DNA from: an uncultured Psychromonas sp.
GTDB lineage: Bacteria; Pseudomonadota; Gammaproteobacteria; Enterobacterales; Psychromonadaceae
Reading direction: 5' to 3'
Assembly: GCF_947489755.1 (NCBI RefSeq)
Contig: NZ_CANLFB010000001.1
Coordinates: 1 to 64,000 of the forward strand
Length of the DNA stretch: 64,000 nucleotides
Shown: piece by piece, positions 56,330 to 64,000 of the stretch
How positions within the stretch are numbered: the stretch's first letter is position 1
Layout: each line of letters starts with the position of its first letter
Notes under the pieces: generated by a model
Told to the model about the DNA's origin: nothing
The model's database searches: none
The model's input: the letters and a program-made list of their open reading frames with translations, nothing else
Translations under genes and position numbers: made by a program

Positions 56330-57532
56330 ATGTCAGATGCTACGCTTAATACCATTGAAGATTTTTATGTATTGTTATCAAAAAGTATTGAAAATAATCA
56401 GGTGGTTAAACTGTTATTAAGCAAATACAGAGGCACAGATAAAAGTTTAAACCGTATTGCTATTCGTCCTATCACTTTACAAAATGAAGCGGTATTGAGT
56501 TTTGTATATGAACATCAAACTAATCATATTACTAAAAACTATGATTATAAATTGGCATTGTCTGAAATTAAATCGCTAGTAGGAGAGGATTTCAAAAGCG
56601 CTTATCTAACGTTACTAGATGCAGAAGTACAGGTTGAATTTAGTAAAAAAGGTAAATTGAAAATCTCACAACATCAAGCAAAAAAACAACACACTACCGT
56701 CGCGACTCATAACCGTGAAAAGAATCGTTTTGTTGATATACAACGTCCGTTTTTAACCGCATTAAAAGTAACTGATAAACAGCAAAAATTGATCCCTGCT
56801 ATGTCGAATAAATGGAAGCAAATCAATAAGTTTATTGAGGTATTTAGCCAGGCATTGGATGTTTCTCCACATGATAAAACAACACCGCTTAATGTCGTTG
56901 ATTTTGGCTCTGGTAAAGGTTATTTAACGTTTGCTATTCACGATTACCTACGTCATACCTTACAGAATGACGCGCAAGTGACTGGGGTAGAGTTACGCCA
57001 AGCGTTAGCTGATTTATGTAATGAAACAGCCTCTACTTTGGATCACCAAGGGTTAGACTTTGTTTGTGGTGATGTAAAAACCCATGCGCCAAAACAAACA
57101 GATGTAATGATTGCATTACATGCTTGTGATGTTGCTACAGACTATGCGATTCATTATGGTATTCGTGCGAGTGCGAGCATTATTATGTGTTCTCCTTGTT
57201 GCCATAAACAAATTCGTCCGCAAATGCAAAGTCCTGAATTATTCCAACCAATGTTGCAATACGGTGTTCATTTAGGCCAACAAGCGGAAATGGTGACGGA
57301 TTCACTGCGTGCTTTATTGCTTGAAGCTAATGGTTATAGCACCAAAGTGTTTGAGTTTATTAGCCTAGAGCATACGAATAAGAATAAGATGATCTTGGCG
57401 GTGAAAAAAGCCAAAATAAACGCTAAAGAACAAGCTAAAACATTAACTCAAATTGCTAATATTAAAGCGTATTATGGTATTACAGATCATTGTTTAGAAA
57501 GCTTGTTAAAAGAAAGTGCAGTGCAAGACTAA
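56330..57532 (+). CDS. SAM-dependent methyltransferase (Methyltransf_32 type)
   Basis: 400 residues. The cofactor motif VVDFGSGKGYLTFAIHDYL is central (about 188-206), followed by IALHACDVATDYAI and SPCCHKQIRPQM, the pattern of PF13679 proteins. Target unknown, perhaps RNA. The N-terminal 150 residues have no motif I can name. Confidence 0.78.
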   Translation: MSDATLNTIEDFYVLLSKSIENNQVVKLLLSKYRGTDKSLNRIAIRPITLQNEAVLSFVYEHQTNHITKNYDYKLALSEIKSLVGEDFKSAYLTLLDAEVQVEFSKKGKLKISQHQAKKQHTTVATHNREKNRFVDIQRPFLTALKVTDKQQKLIPAMSNKWKQINKFIEVFSQALDVSPHDKTTPLNVVDFGSGKGYLTFAIHDYLRHTLQNDAQVTGVELRQALADLCNETASTLDHQGLDFVCGDVKTHAPKQTDVMIALHACDVATDYAIHYGIRASASIIMCSPCCHKQIRPQMQSPELFQPMLQYGVHLGQQAEMVTDSLRALLLEANGYSTKVFEFISLEHTNKNKMILAVKKAKINAKEQAKTLTQIANIKAYYGITDHCLESLLKESAVQD

Positions 57533-57958
57533 TTGCACTTTTTATTTTTTAAGTACTTGAGTACTCAGTACTTAAATTTTCTCTTTTCTGACTTAAACTT
57601 TTCAATATAGCGATGACATTATCTACTTTAGATTTTTTTGTCGCTTATTTTATCTACCACTTATGCGATGCTCATCGCGAATCCAATAGGGTTATTTTTA
57701 TTTAACTTGCTCAAAAATGAAGCAACTCTATACTGATTAGAGTGTGTATTTTTAAGTGATATAGAAATAGAATCATAGAATACTCAGTTCTCACCACATT
57801 ATGATGTTCATTTTCTTTCGCATTTTTAAACTCACTGTAAATAATTAATCTTTCCCCGTACGCTTAATTTAAGTATTAGTTTAATAAGCTTTTTTAGGGA
57901 TGATTTTTATTTTTTTGCTCATTACTAATGGACATCGTTACGATGTTGGAGGTGGTTA
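57533..57958. other. Intergenic stretch before the beta-oxidation genes
   Basis: About 425 bp. It begins with a hairpin terminator; the rest should include the promoter for the thiolase operon, but I find no clear fatty-acid regulator site. Confidence 0.5.
57550..57584 (+). terminator. Terminator of the methyltransferase gene
   Basis: Arms TTTAAGTACT/AGTACTTAAA around a loop that is itself near-palindromic (GAGTACTC), followed by TTTTCTCTTTT. Confidence 0.6.
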
Positions 57959-59248
57959 ATGAAAGAAAGACTAGCAATAATAGACGGTGGCCGTAGTCCA
58001 TTCTGTAAAGCAGGTTCCGCGTTAAAAACGATGCAAGCAGATCAATTAGGCGCTGTTGTCGTTCGAGAACTAATGGCGCGTTCTGTGCTCGATTATCATG
58101 ATATAGATGAAGTGATTATGGGCAATGTTGCACAGCCTGGTCATGCCGCTAATATCGCTCGAGTAATTGCATTACAAGGCGGTTTTCCTACTAGTACTTG
58201 TGCTTATACAGTAAACCGAAACTGTGCGTCGGGTATGGAAGCCATGACAACCGCTGCGAACAAAATATTGGCAGGAGAAATTGAGACTGCATTAGTGGGC
58301 GGTAGCGAGTCGATGTCCAGCATTCCTTTACTATACTCTTCGCAAATGACGCAGTTTTTTCTACGTATGATGCAAGCTAAAACACCTATCGCCAAACTCA
58401 AAGTACTTTCTCAATTCCGTTTACCTTTTCTAAAACCAATTATTGGTATTGAGCTGGGCTTAACTGATCCCGTTTGTGGTTTAAATATGGGGGAAACAGC
58501 TGAGGTGTTAACTCGCGAGTTTGGAATTACACGAGAGCAGCAAGATCAGTTTGCTTTAAACAGTCACCAACAAGCGATTAAAGCACAGCAAGCAGGGAAG
58601 TTTGAAGATGAAATAATGAGCATTGCTGTTGGTCCTCACTATCAACATATTCAACATGTAGATAATGGACCTCGAGAAGATCAAACGTTCGCTAGTTTGG
58701 CGAAGCTTCGCCCTTATTTTGACCGTTTAGCGGGTAGTGTGACCGTTGGAAATGCATGTCCAATTACTGACGGCGCCGTTGCCTTGACGGTTATGTCGGA
58801 ATCTAAAGCAAAAGAAATGGGGTTAACACCATTAGGTTATTTAACTGATTACAGCTATGCAGGTTTGGAAGGCAGTCGAATGGGATTAGGTCCTGTTTAT
58901 GCAACAACCAAGCTATTACAAAAGTCAGGTTTAGCAATAAGTGATTTTGACCTAATAGAATTGAATGAAGCGTTTGCAGCACAAGTGATTGCTAATCAAC
59001 ATGCCTTTGCGAGTAAATCATTTGCTCAACAGTATTTACAATCATCGCAAGCAATCGGTGAATTAGACCCGAGTAAGTTAAATGTTAATGGTGGTGCGAT
59101 TGCCTTGGGTCACCCTGTTGGTGCAACAGGCGGTCGTTTAATATTAACCTTATTACATGAATTAAGACGGCAAGGTTTACAGCGTGGCTTAGCGACTCTA
59201 TGTATCGGCGGTGGTCAAGGTGCTGCATTAGTATTGGAGGTCGAATAA
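57959..59248 (+). CDS. Acetyl-CoA C-acyltransferase (thiolase, FadI type)
   Basis: 429 residues. Last step of fatty-acid beta-oxidation. Acyl-accepting Cys89 in NRNCASGMEA, His in GHPVGATGG, second Cys in CIGGGQGAA. The acyl-loop insertion and length resemble FadI-type thiolases of trifunctional complexes. GGAGG before the ATG. Its stop overlaps the next gene by one base, so the beta subunit is made together with the alpha subunit. Confidence 0.88.
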   Translation: MKERLAIIDGGRSPFCKAGSALKTMQADQLGAVVVRELMARSVLDYHDIDEVIMGNVAQPGHAANIARVIALQGGFPTSTCAYTVNRNCASGMEAMTTAANKILAGEIETALVGGSESMSSIPLLYSSQMTQFFLRMMQAKTPIAKLKVLSQFRLPFLKPIIGIELGLTDPVCGLNMGETAEVLTREFGITREQQDQFALNSHQQAIKAQQAGKFEDEIMSIAVGPHYQHIQHVDNGPREDQTFASLAKLRPYFDRLAGSVTVGNACPITDGAVALTVMSESKAKEMGLTPLGYLTDYSYAGLEGSRMGLGPVYATTKLLQKSGLAISDFDLIELNEAFAAQVIANQHAFASKSFAQQYLQSSQAIGELDPSKLNVNGGAIALGHPVGATGGRLILTLLHELRRQGLQRGLATLCIGGGQGAALVLEVE

Positions 59249-61377
59249 TGAAACACATTCAAATACAAAAGAATGATTGGTTAATTCGCGTTACGTTTGA
59301 TTATCAAGATCAAGCTATCAATAAACTGTCAGCTGAACTAATGAAAGAGCTGTTTGAAGTAATTAAAGATATCGAAACTGTCCCACAAAAAGTGGTGAGT
59401 TTTGAGAGTGCTAAAAAAGATATCTTTATTGCGGGGGCGGCTATCGAAGAGCTACAACAAATAGATAGTGTTGAAATGGCAAAAGAGAAAGCACAACAAG
59501 GATTAAGCATCTTTAACGCTCTTGAGCAATTACCACAAACCACCGTCGCAGTGATTGATGGTGCTTGCGTTGGCGGTGGTTGTGAACTCGCATTAGCGTG
59601 TAATTTCCGCTTAGCCACCGATAATCCAAAAACTAAAATAGGTTTGCCTGAAGTTAAGTTAGGGATTATTCCTGGGTGGGGCGGTACACAGCGCTTGCCT
59701 CGTTTAGTTGGGTTGCCTGAAGCGTTAGCCATGATACTTCCTGGTAAATTATTACCTGCTGCAAAAGCTTATCGTATTAAGTTGGTCGATAAAGTTATTT
59801 CATCGATACAGCTTGAACAACAAATAGCGCAATTCTTAGAAGACTTAAAGGAGACTCGTTTTCAAGAAAGTCTGATTAGCAGGAGAGAACCTAAAAGTGT
59901 GACACACAAGACAATGGCTGCTGCAATGGACTCGCATTTAGCGCGTTTATATATTTTGAAAAAAGCCCATCAGAATGTCATGAAAACGACTAAAGGTTTA
60001 TACCCTGCACCATTAGCTGTTCTGGAGGTTTATCGTAAAAAATGCAATTTTGAAGAGGGCATTCAACGAGAGCTTCATGCTTTTTCTAACTTAGCATCTA
60101 CGGATGTTTGTAAAAATCTTATTTCGTTATTTTTCCTTAACGAGCAAATTAAAAAAGAGCAAAAAGAACGTTATCCACAGCCTAAAATGTTACCCACCTC
60201 TGGCGCTGTTTTAGGTGCTGGCGTAATGGGAGGAGGTATTGCTTGGTTAATGAGTTCTAAGGGATTATCGGTTCGTATAAAAGATATTAACTGGGAATCT
60301 ATTCAACTAGGTTATCAACAAGCAGCTGATTATTTTAATCAACTTAAAAAACGCCGTCGTATTAAACAAGCAGGAATTGATACTGCTATTAATCGCATCG
60401 GGGCTTCTCTCGACTATACGGGATTTAACCATGCGCAAATTGCCATTGAAGCCGTTGTTGAAGTTATGCAGGTTAAAAAGCAAGTGTTAAAAGAAGCTGA
60501 AGCTGCTTTACCAGATGATAGTTTGCTGTGTACCAATACGTCCGCATTATCAGTTACCGAGATGGCCTCTGTGTTAGCGCGCCCTTCACAATTTTGTGGT
60601 ATGCATTTTTTTAATCCTGTTAATCGTATGCCATTGGTAGAAATTGTTAGAGGTGAGCAAAGCAGTGAAGAAACCATCGCTAAAGCTGTTGCGATCAGTA
60701 AAGCCTGGGGAAAAGTGCCTATTGTGGTTAATGATTGCCCTGGTTTTTTAGTTAATCGTATTTTATTGCCTTATTTAAATGAAGCTGCTTATTTATTACA
60801 AGAAGGGGCTGACATTGAAAAAGTGGATTCTGCGATCACTACATTCGGAATGCCGATGGGACCTTTCCAGTTAGCAGACGAAGTGGGCATAGATGTTGGT
60901 TATAAAGTCGCTGTCATTTTAGAAGCTGGTTTTGGAGAGCGGATGGCGGTTGCACCTATATTAGAGCATATTCATGGTTCCTTAAAACTATCAGGTAAGA
61001 AAGGTGGACGCGGCTTTTATCATTATAAGAATAAAGAAGTCGAGGTGAACCAGTTGTTGTATCAAGCAGGTTGTGTTGCAAGTAGTAAGGACTTTAGTGA
61101 GCAAGATATTATTGATCGTTTAATGCTAGTGATGATCAATGAAGCGGCACATTGTATTGATGAAGGTATTGTCGAAAATGCTGGACAGCTTGATTTAGCG
61201 ATGATCATGGGGACAGGATTCCCTGCTTGGCGAGGCGGATTGTGTCGCTGGGCCGATAGCATTGGTTGTCAGGAAATAGTGCAACGATTAGATAAGTTAC
61301 AACAACAAGTTGGTATTCGTTATCAAGTTTCGCCTTATTTACAGAAGTGTGCAGACGAACAGCGTGGTTTTTATTAA
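59248..61377 (+). CDS. Fatty-acid oxidation alpha subunit: enoyl-CoA hydratase/3-hydroxyacyl-CoA dehydrogenase (FadJ type)
   Basis: 709 residues. N-terminal crotonase domain (about 1-190) with catalytic Glu113 (GGGCELALAC) and Glu135 (LPEVKLGIIPGWGG); then NAD-binding dehydrogenase (about 315-500) with GAGVMGGGIAW and catalytic-His region MHFFNPVNRMP, and a C-terminal 3HCDH domain. Start at ATG 59248 after TTGGAGG. The thiolase-first gene order is that of fadI-fadJ. Confidence 0.9.
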   Translation: MKHIQIQKNDWLIRVTFDYQDQAINKLSAELMKELFEVIKDIETVPQKVVSFESAKKDIFIAGAAIEELQQIDSVEMAKEKAQQGLSIFNALEQLPQTTVAVIDGACVGGGCELALACNFRLATDNPKTKIGLPEVKLGIIPGWGGTQRLPRLVGLPEALAMILPGKLLPAAKAYRIKLVDKVISSIQLEQQIAQFLEDLKETRFQESLISRREPKSVTHKTMAAAMDSHLARLYILKKAHQNVMKTTKGLYPAPLAVLEVYRKKCNFEEGIQRELHAFSNLASTDVCKNLISLFFLNEQIKKEQKERYPQPKMLPTSGAVLGAGVMGGGIAWLMSSKGLSVRIKDINWESIQLGYQQAADYFNQLKKRRRIKQAGIDTAINRIGASLDYTGFNHAQIAIEAVVEVMQVKKQVLKEAEAALPDDSLLCTNTSALSVTEMASVLARPSQFCGMHFFNPVNRMPLVEIVRGEQSSEETIAKAVAISKAWGKVPIVVNDCPGFLVNRILLPYLNEAAYLLQEGADIEKVDSAITTFGMPMGPFQLADEVGIDVGYKVAVILEAGFGERMAVAPILEHIHGSLKLSGKKGGRGFYHYKNKEVEVNQLLYQAGCVASSKDFSEQDIIDRLMLVMINEAAHCIDEGIVENAGQLDLAMIMGTGFPAWRGGLCRWADSIGCQEIVQRLDKLQQQVGIRYQVSPYLQKCADEQRGFY

Positions 61378-61433
61378 TAAGAATTGAAAGAGTGACTAAT
61401 TTAACTATTTAGCTATTTAAATAAGGAGCTGTT

Positions 61434-63323
61434 ATGAGTTTTCCTGAAGACAAAAAAGTAGTGATTGATACGTCTAAAATGAGTGATGAAAAAGCGTCAT
61501 CGCTAAACCTTACCGAAGCTGCCCGTGATTCAGTGTGGGAGCACCCAAGTTTTGCAAAATCTCTCTTCATGGGGGAGTTTAAATCTGATGCTATTTTCCC
61601 TTTTCCTGAGCAAAGCAAAGAAGACAAGCTAGTAGGAGATCAATTAGTAAAAGAAGTGGGAGTTGTACTCGCTGAGACCTTAGATGCTGATTTAGTAGAT
61701 GAAACTCGCACTATCCCCACTGAAGCAATGCAAGCTCTCGCTAAAGTCGGTGTTTTTTCGATGAAAATAGCTAAAGAATATGGTGGCTTAGGATTATCAC
61801 AAGTTAACTATAATCGTGTCCTTATGGCGATCGCCAGTCATTGTGGCTCAACTGCGGTGCTTGTTTCTGCTCATCAAAGCATTGGTGTGCCGCAGCCTAT
61901 TAAGTTATTTGGTACAGACGATCAAAAACAACGATTTTTACCATTATTTAAAGATGGTGCTATTTCTGCCTTTGCATTGACAGAACCAAGTGTTGGCTCC
62001 GATCCCGCTCAAATGGAAACCACTGCAACTTTAAATGCAGCTGGTACACATTACCTTATTAATGGCGAAAAGCTTTGGTGCACTAATGGCCTCATCGCAG
62101 ATTATTTAGTGGTGATGGCTTGCACCGCCCCTAAAGTTATTGGTGATAAAGAAGTTAAGCAAATTTCAGCTTTTATAGTGAAAGGCCAAAGTCCCGGGAT
62201 TAACATTAAGCATCGTTGTGATTTTATGGGGATACGTGGCATTCAAAATGGTTTGATTGAGTTCAAAGATGTAGAAGTGCCTATTGAAGATAGAATTTTA
62301 GAAGAAGGCCAAGGTTTAAAAATAGCATTAGCGACGCTAAACACAGGTCGTTTAACGATTCCCGCGGCTAGCACCGGTATGGCAAAGCAATGCCTTAATA
62401 TGACTCGCCGTTGGGGTGGGAAACGTGTGCAATGGGGATTGCCGATTGCAAAACATGAAAAAGGCTCAAATCGTATTGCTTATATCGCATCAACAACCTT
62501 TGCCATGGAAGCCGTTACCTGGGTAACGAGTTTTATGGCGGACAAAGGCGATGTTGATATTCGTATGGAAGCCGCCATGGCCAAGTTATTTTGTAGTGAG
62601 ATGGCATGGAATGTGATGGATGAAACCGTACAAATGTTTGGTGGTCGAGGTTATGAAAAAGCCAGTTCATTAAAAGCCCGTGGTGAATTACCTTTTCCGG
62701 TAGAGCGCATGTTACGTGACTGCCGTATTAATCGCATTATTGAAGGTACAACGGATGTAATGGAATTATTTTTAAGCAGGGAAGCGTTAGATACTCATTT
62801 ATCTTTGGCTTCTGATTTAATTAAACCTAATGCTGATTTCACGACTAAACGAGATGCGGCTTTTAAGTTATTTAAAGAATATGCTGCTTGGTATCCTTCG
62901 CAAATTATCAATAAAGAGTTTATTGAGCAATTTACGCATAGTGGAAAACTAGTTGAACACATTAATTATTGTCAGCGTACTTCACATCGCTTAGCAAGGG
63001 TGTTGTTTGAGCAAATGTTAGTGCACCGAGAAAAGCTAGAGTTACGCCAAGAAACGTTGGGGCACCTTATGACCATCGGCTGTGAAATCTTTGCGATGGC
63101 CGTGACTTGCTCTTATGCGAAAAGCCAAGCAAAAGCCGGTAATACTAATGCCATTTCATTGGCAGATCATCATTGTGTATTAGCATCAGAAAGAATAGAA
63201 GAGCATTTTAAAGCGTTATCGACTCCTCAACGAGAGACTGCAAAAGCAATTGCCGACGATATTTTGAGTAATCAGTATCAATGGTTGGAAGAGGGGATTT
63301 ATCCAGTTGCACCAGAACAGTAG
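61434..63323 (+). CDS. Acyl-CoA dehydrogenase, long-chain type
   Basis: 629 residues, longer than medium-chain enzymes and closest in layout to VLCAD/ACAD9-like proteins: acyl-CoA dehydrogenase core (about 65-450: ALTEPSVGSDPAQMETTA, LWCTNGLIADYLVV, ETVQMFGGRGYEK, IIEGTTDVMELFL) plus a C-terminal helical extension. Catalyses the first oxidation step. 56 bp after the hydratase/dehydrogenase gene, so the window carries a full beta-oxidation set except acyl-CoA ligase. Confidence 0.88.
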   Translation: MSFPEDKKVVIDTSKMSDEKASSLNLTEAARDSVWEHPSFAKSLFMGEFKSDAIFPFPEQSKEDKLVGDQLVKEVGVVLAETLDADLVDETRTIPTEAMQALAKVGVFSMKIAKEYGGLGLSQVNYNRVLMAIASHCGSTAVLVSAHQSIGVPQPIKLFGTDDQKQRFLPLFKDGAISAFALTEPSVGSDPAQMETTATLNAAGTHYLINGEKLWCTNGLIADYLVVMACTAPKVIGDKEVKQISAFIVKGQSPGINIKHRCDFMGIRGIQNGLIEFKDVEVPIEDRILEEGQGLKIALATLNTGRLTIPAASTGMAKQCLNMTRRWGGKRVQWGLPIAKHEKGSNRIAYIASTTFAMEAVTWVTSFMADKGDVDIRMEAAMAKLFCSEMAWNVMDETVQMFGGRGYEKASSLKARGELPFPVERMLRDCRINRIIEGTTDVMELFLSREALDTHLSLASDLIKPNADFTTKRDAAFKLFKEYAAWYPSQIINKEFIEQFTHSGKLVEHINYCQRTSHRLARVLFEQMLVHREKLELRQETLGHLMTIGCEIFAMAVTCSYAKSQAKAGNTNAISLADHHCVLASERIEEHFKALSTPQRETAKAIADDILSNQYQWLEEGIYPVAPEQ

Positions 63324-63482
63324 TATTTACAGAATAAGGTATTATTGTTAGAAGACGTTTAAAGGAAGGCATGGCTATTAAACACAAGCTCTTCCTTTTA
63401 ACGTTATTGCTGTGCTTTATCATTAATGCTGTTAAATATTACTAATATAGCTAAATTTACTAATATAGGTGAATGCCGAGAC

Positions 63483-63806
63483 TTACTTAAATGTATGACG
63501 TTGTTTATTTAAGTTAACTACTTTCGGATTCTCTGTATCTGTATTAATAATAATGCCTTCTTGTTTTAGAAGCGCTATTTTCTTATCCGTGCCTAATGCA
63601 AACTTGCCGATGTTGCCGTTACTATTGACCACTCGGTGGCATGGAACGACGATTACATCTGGATTTTTTGCCATCGCATTGCCCACCGCTTGATAAGCTT
63701 TACCGCCAAGCTGATGAGCAATATCTGCATAGGTTACCACTTTACCTGCTGGTATTTGACGCAGTAAGTCGTAACATTGTTGATTAAAAGATTTATTTGA
63801 ATCCAT
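63483..63806 (-). CDS. MGMT-family protein, DNA-binding domain only
   Basis: 107 residues: the C-terminal domain of O6-alkylguanine-DNA alkyltransferases without the N-terminal domain. The active-site motif is PCHRV with Cys56, not the PWHR of alkyltransferase-like proteins, so it might still accept an alkyl group. [16 protein letters not shown] carries the DNA-binding helix-turn-helix and Arg finger region. Starts inside the end of rsuA (14-nt overlap). Confidence 0.85.
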   Translation of the reverse strand: MDSNKSFNQQCYDLLRQIPAGKVVTYADIAHQLGGKAYQAVGNAMAKNPDVIVVPCHRVVNSNGNIGKFALGTDKKIALLKQEGIIINTDTENPKVVNLNKQRHTFK

Positions 63807-64000
63807 TGACCTCTTGCTCCGTTAAAAAGCGCGACTCTCCTAACGCTAAGTTATGATCTAATTCGACTTCACCTATTTGCTCTCTGTGTAGTTTAGTTAC
63901 ATAGTTACCTACTGCTGCAAACATACGTTTAACTTGGTGGTATTTACCTTCACTAATCGTTAACAGTACTTCTTTTTCACTGAGTACTTCTAATTTTGCT
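63793..64000 (-). CDS. rsuA: 16S rRNA pseudouridine(516) synthase, C-terminal part
   Basis: Open frame running in from the right window edge; 68 codons of the 3' end are visible. [32 protein letters not shown] and [12 protein letters not shown] closely match the end of E. coli RsuA. Overlaps the MGMT-type gene, suggesting one transcript. The catalytic Asp lies outside the window. Confidence 0.82.
   Translation of the reverse strand, partial: AKLEVLSEKEVLLTISEGKYHQVKRMFAAVGNYVTKLHREQIGEVELDHNLALGESRFLTEQEVNGFK

Noticed and set aside
63356-63404. Inverted repeat TTAAAGGAAG / CTTCCTTTTAA after the acyl-CoA dehydrogenase gene
   Set aside because: The arms are imperfect and the loop is long, with no T run; too weak to call a terminator.
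1-64000. tRNA and rRNA genes, CRISPR arrays, replication origin
   Set aside because: No cloverleaf with a CCA-type end, no rRNA-like sequence, no regular spacer-repeat array and no DnaA-box cluster was noticed by eye; tRNAscan-SE or barrnap would settle the RNA genes.

Overview
The window is chromosomal DNA of a marine gammaproteobacterium, low in G+C. Its gene order is that of Alteromonadales/Vibrionales relatives: pabA-argD, srkA-dsbA, lysM-dprA-smg-yrdD-tsaC diverging from def-fmt-rsmB-trkA-trkH, and tonB-exbB-exbD beside a hutZ-like gene. Psychromonas or a close relative is my best guess, but the sequence alone does not prove the genus.

Layout. 1-705: right end of an IS4-family insertion sequence cut by the window edge. 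706-2370: two tandem copies, 733 bp apart, of a CsrB-type regulatory RNA with its upstream control region. 2375-8017: a YfcH-like epimerase, pabA, argD, glpX, coaA and a uridine-kinase-like P-loop gene. 8117-11250: dsbA, srkA, ccoG. 11465-15944: a tiny membrane ORF, a lipoprotein, and a sitABCD-type manganese/iron ABC transporter behind a Fur-like box. 16020-22981: small conserved proteins (DUF4250, YihD, DUF1488), aroE, a LysR/MFS divergent pair, an RlmI-like methyltransferase, purK/purE. 23268-33928: tRNA-modification, DNA-uptake, formylmethionine and potassium-uptake genes. 33948-37669: rmuC, a membrane ORF, glmS. 37764-43086: accessory stretch with a stand-alone sensor domain, two genes followed by integron attC-like half sites, and a three-gene signalling module (response regulator, CheC, PAS-GGDEF). 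43415-50394: periplasmic MsrA, orphan MetQ with a MetJ-like operator, an OFA-family transporter, a LytS/LytTR pair, small membrane and cupin proteins. 50476-52889: EamA exporter, a putative outer-membrane protein, an MhpD-like hydratase. 53390-57532: TonB-ExbB-ExbD, HutZ-like protein, methyltransferase. 57959-63323: a fatty-acid beta-oxidation trio (thiolase, hydratase/dehydrogenase, acyl-CoA dehydrogenase). 63483-64000: a short MGMT-type protein and the 3' end of rsuA.

Themes. Several genes have metal or heme links (sitABCD, tonB system, hutZ). Signalling is rich: CsrB RNAs that would titrate CsrA, a diguanylate cyclase with intact GGEEF and I-site motifs next to a CheC phosphatase, and a LytS/LytTR pair beside a transporter. 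Most of the rest is housekeeping.

The most unusual points are the csrB tandem duplication, which kept a fossil of the neighbouring gene's 3' end; a dprA gene that is open for about 370 codons but has no ATG, GTG or TTG near its expected start; and the attC-like half sites suggesting an integron-cassette relic with no integrase in view.
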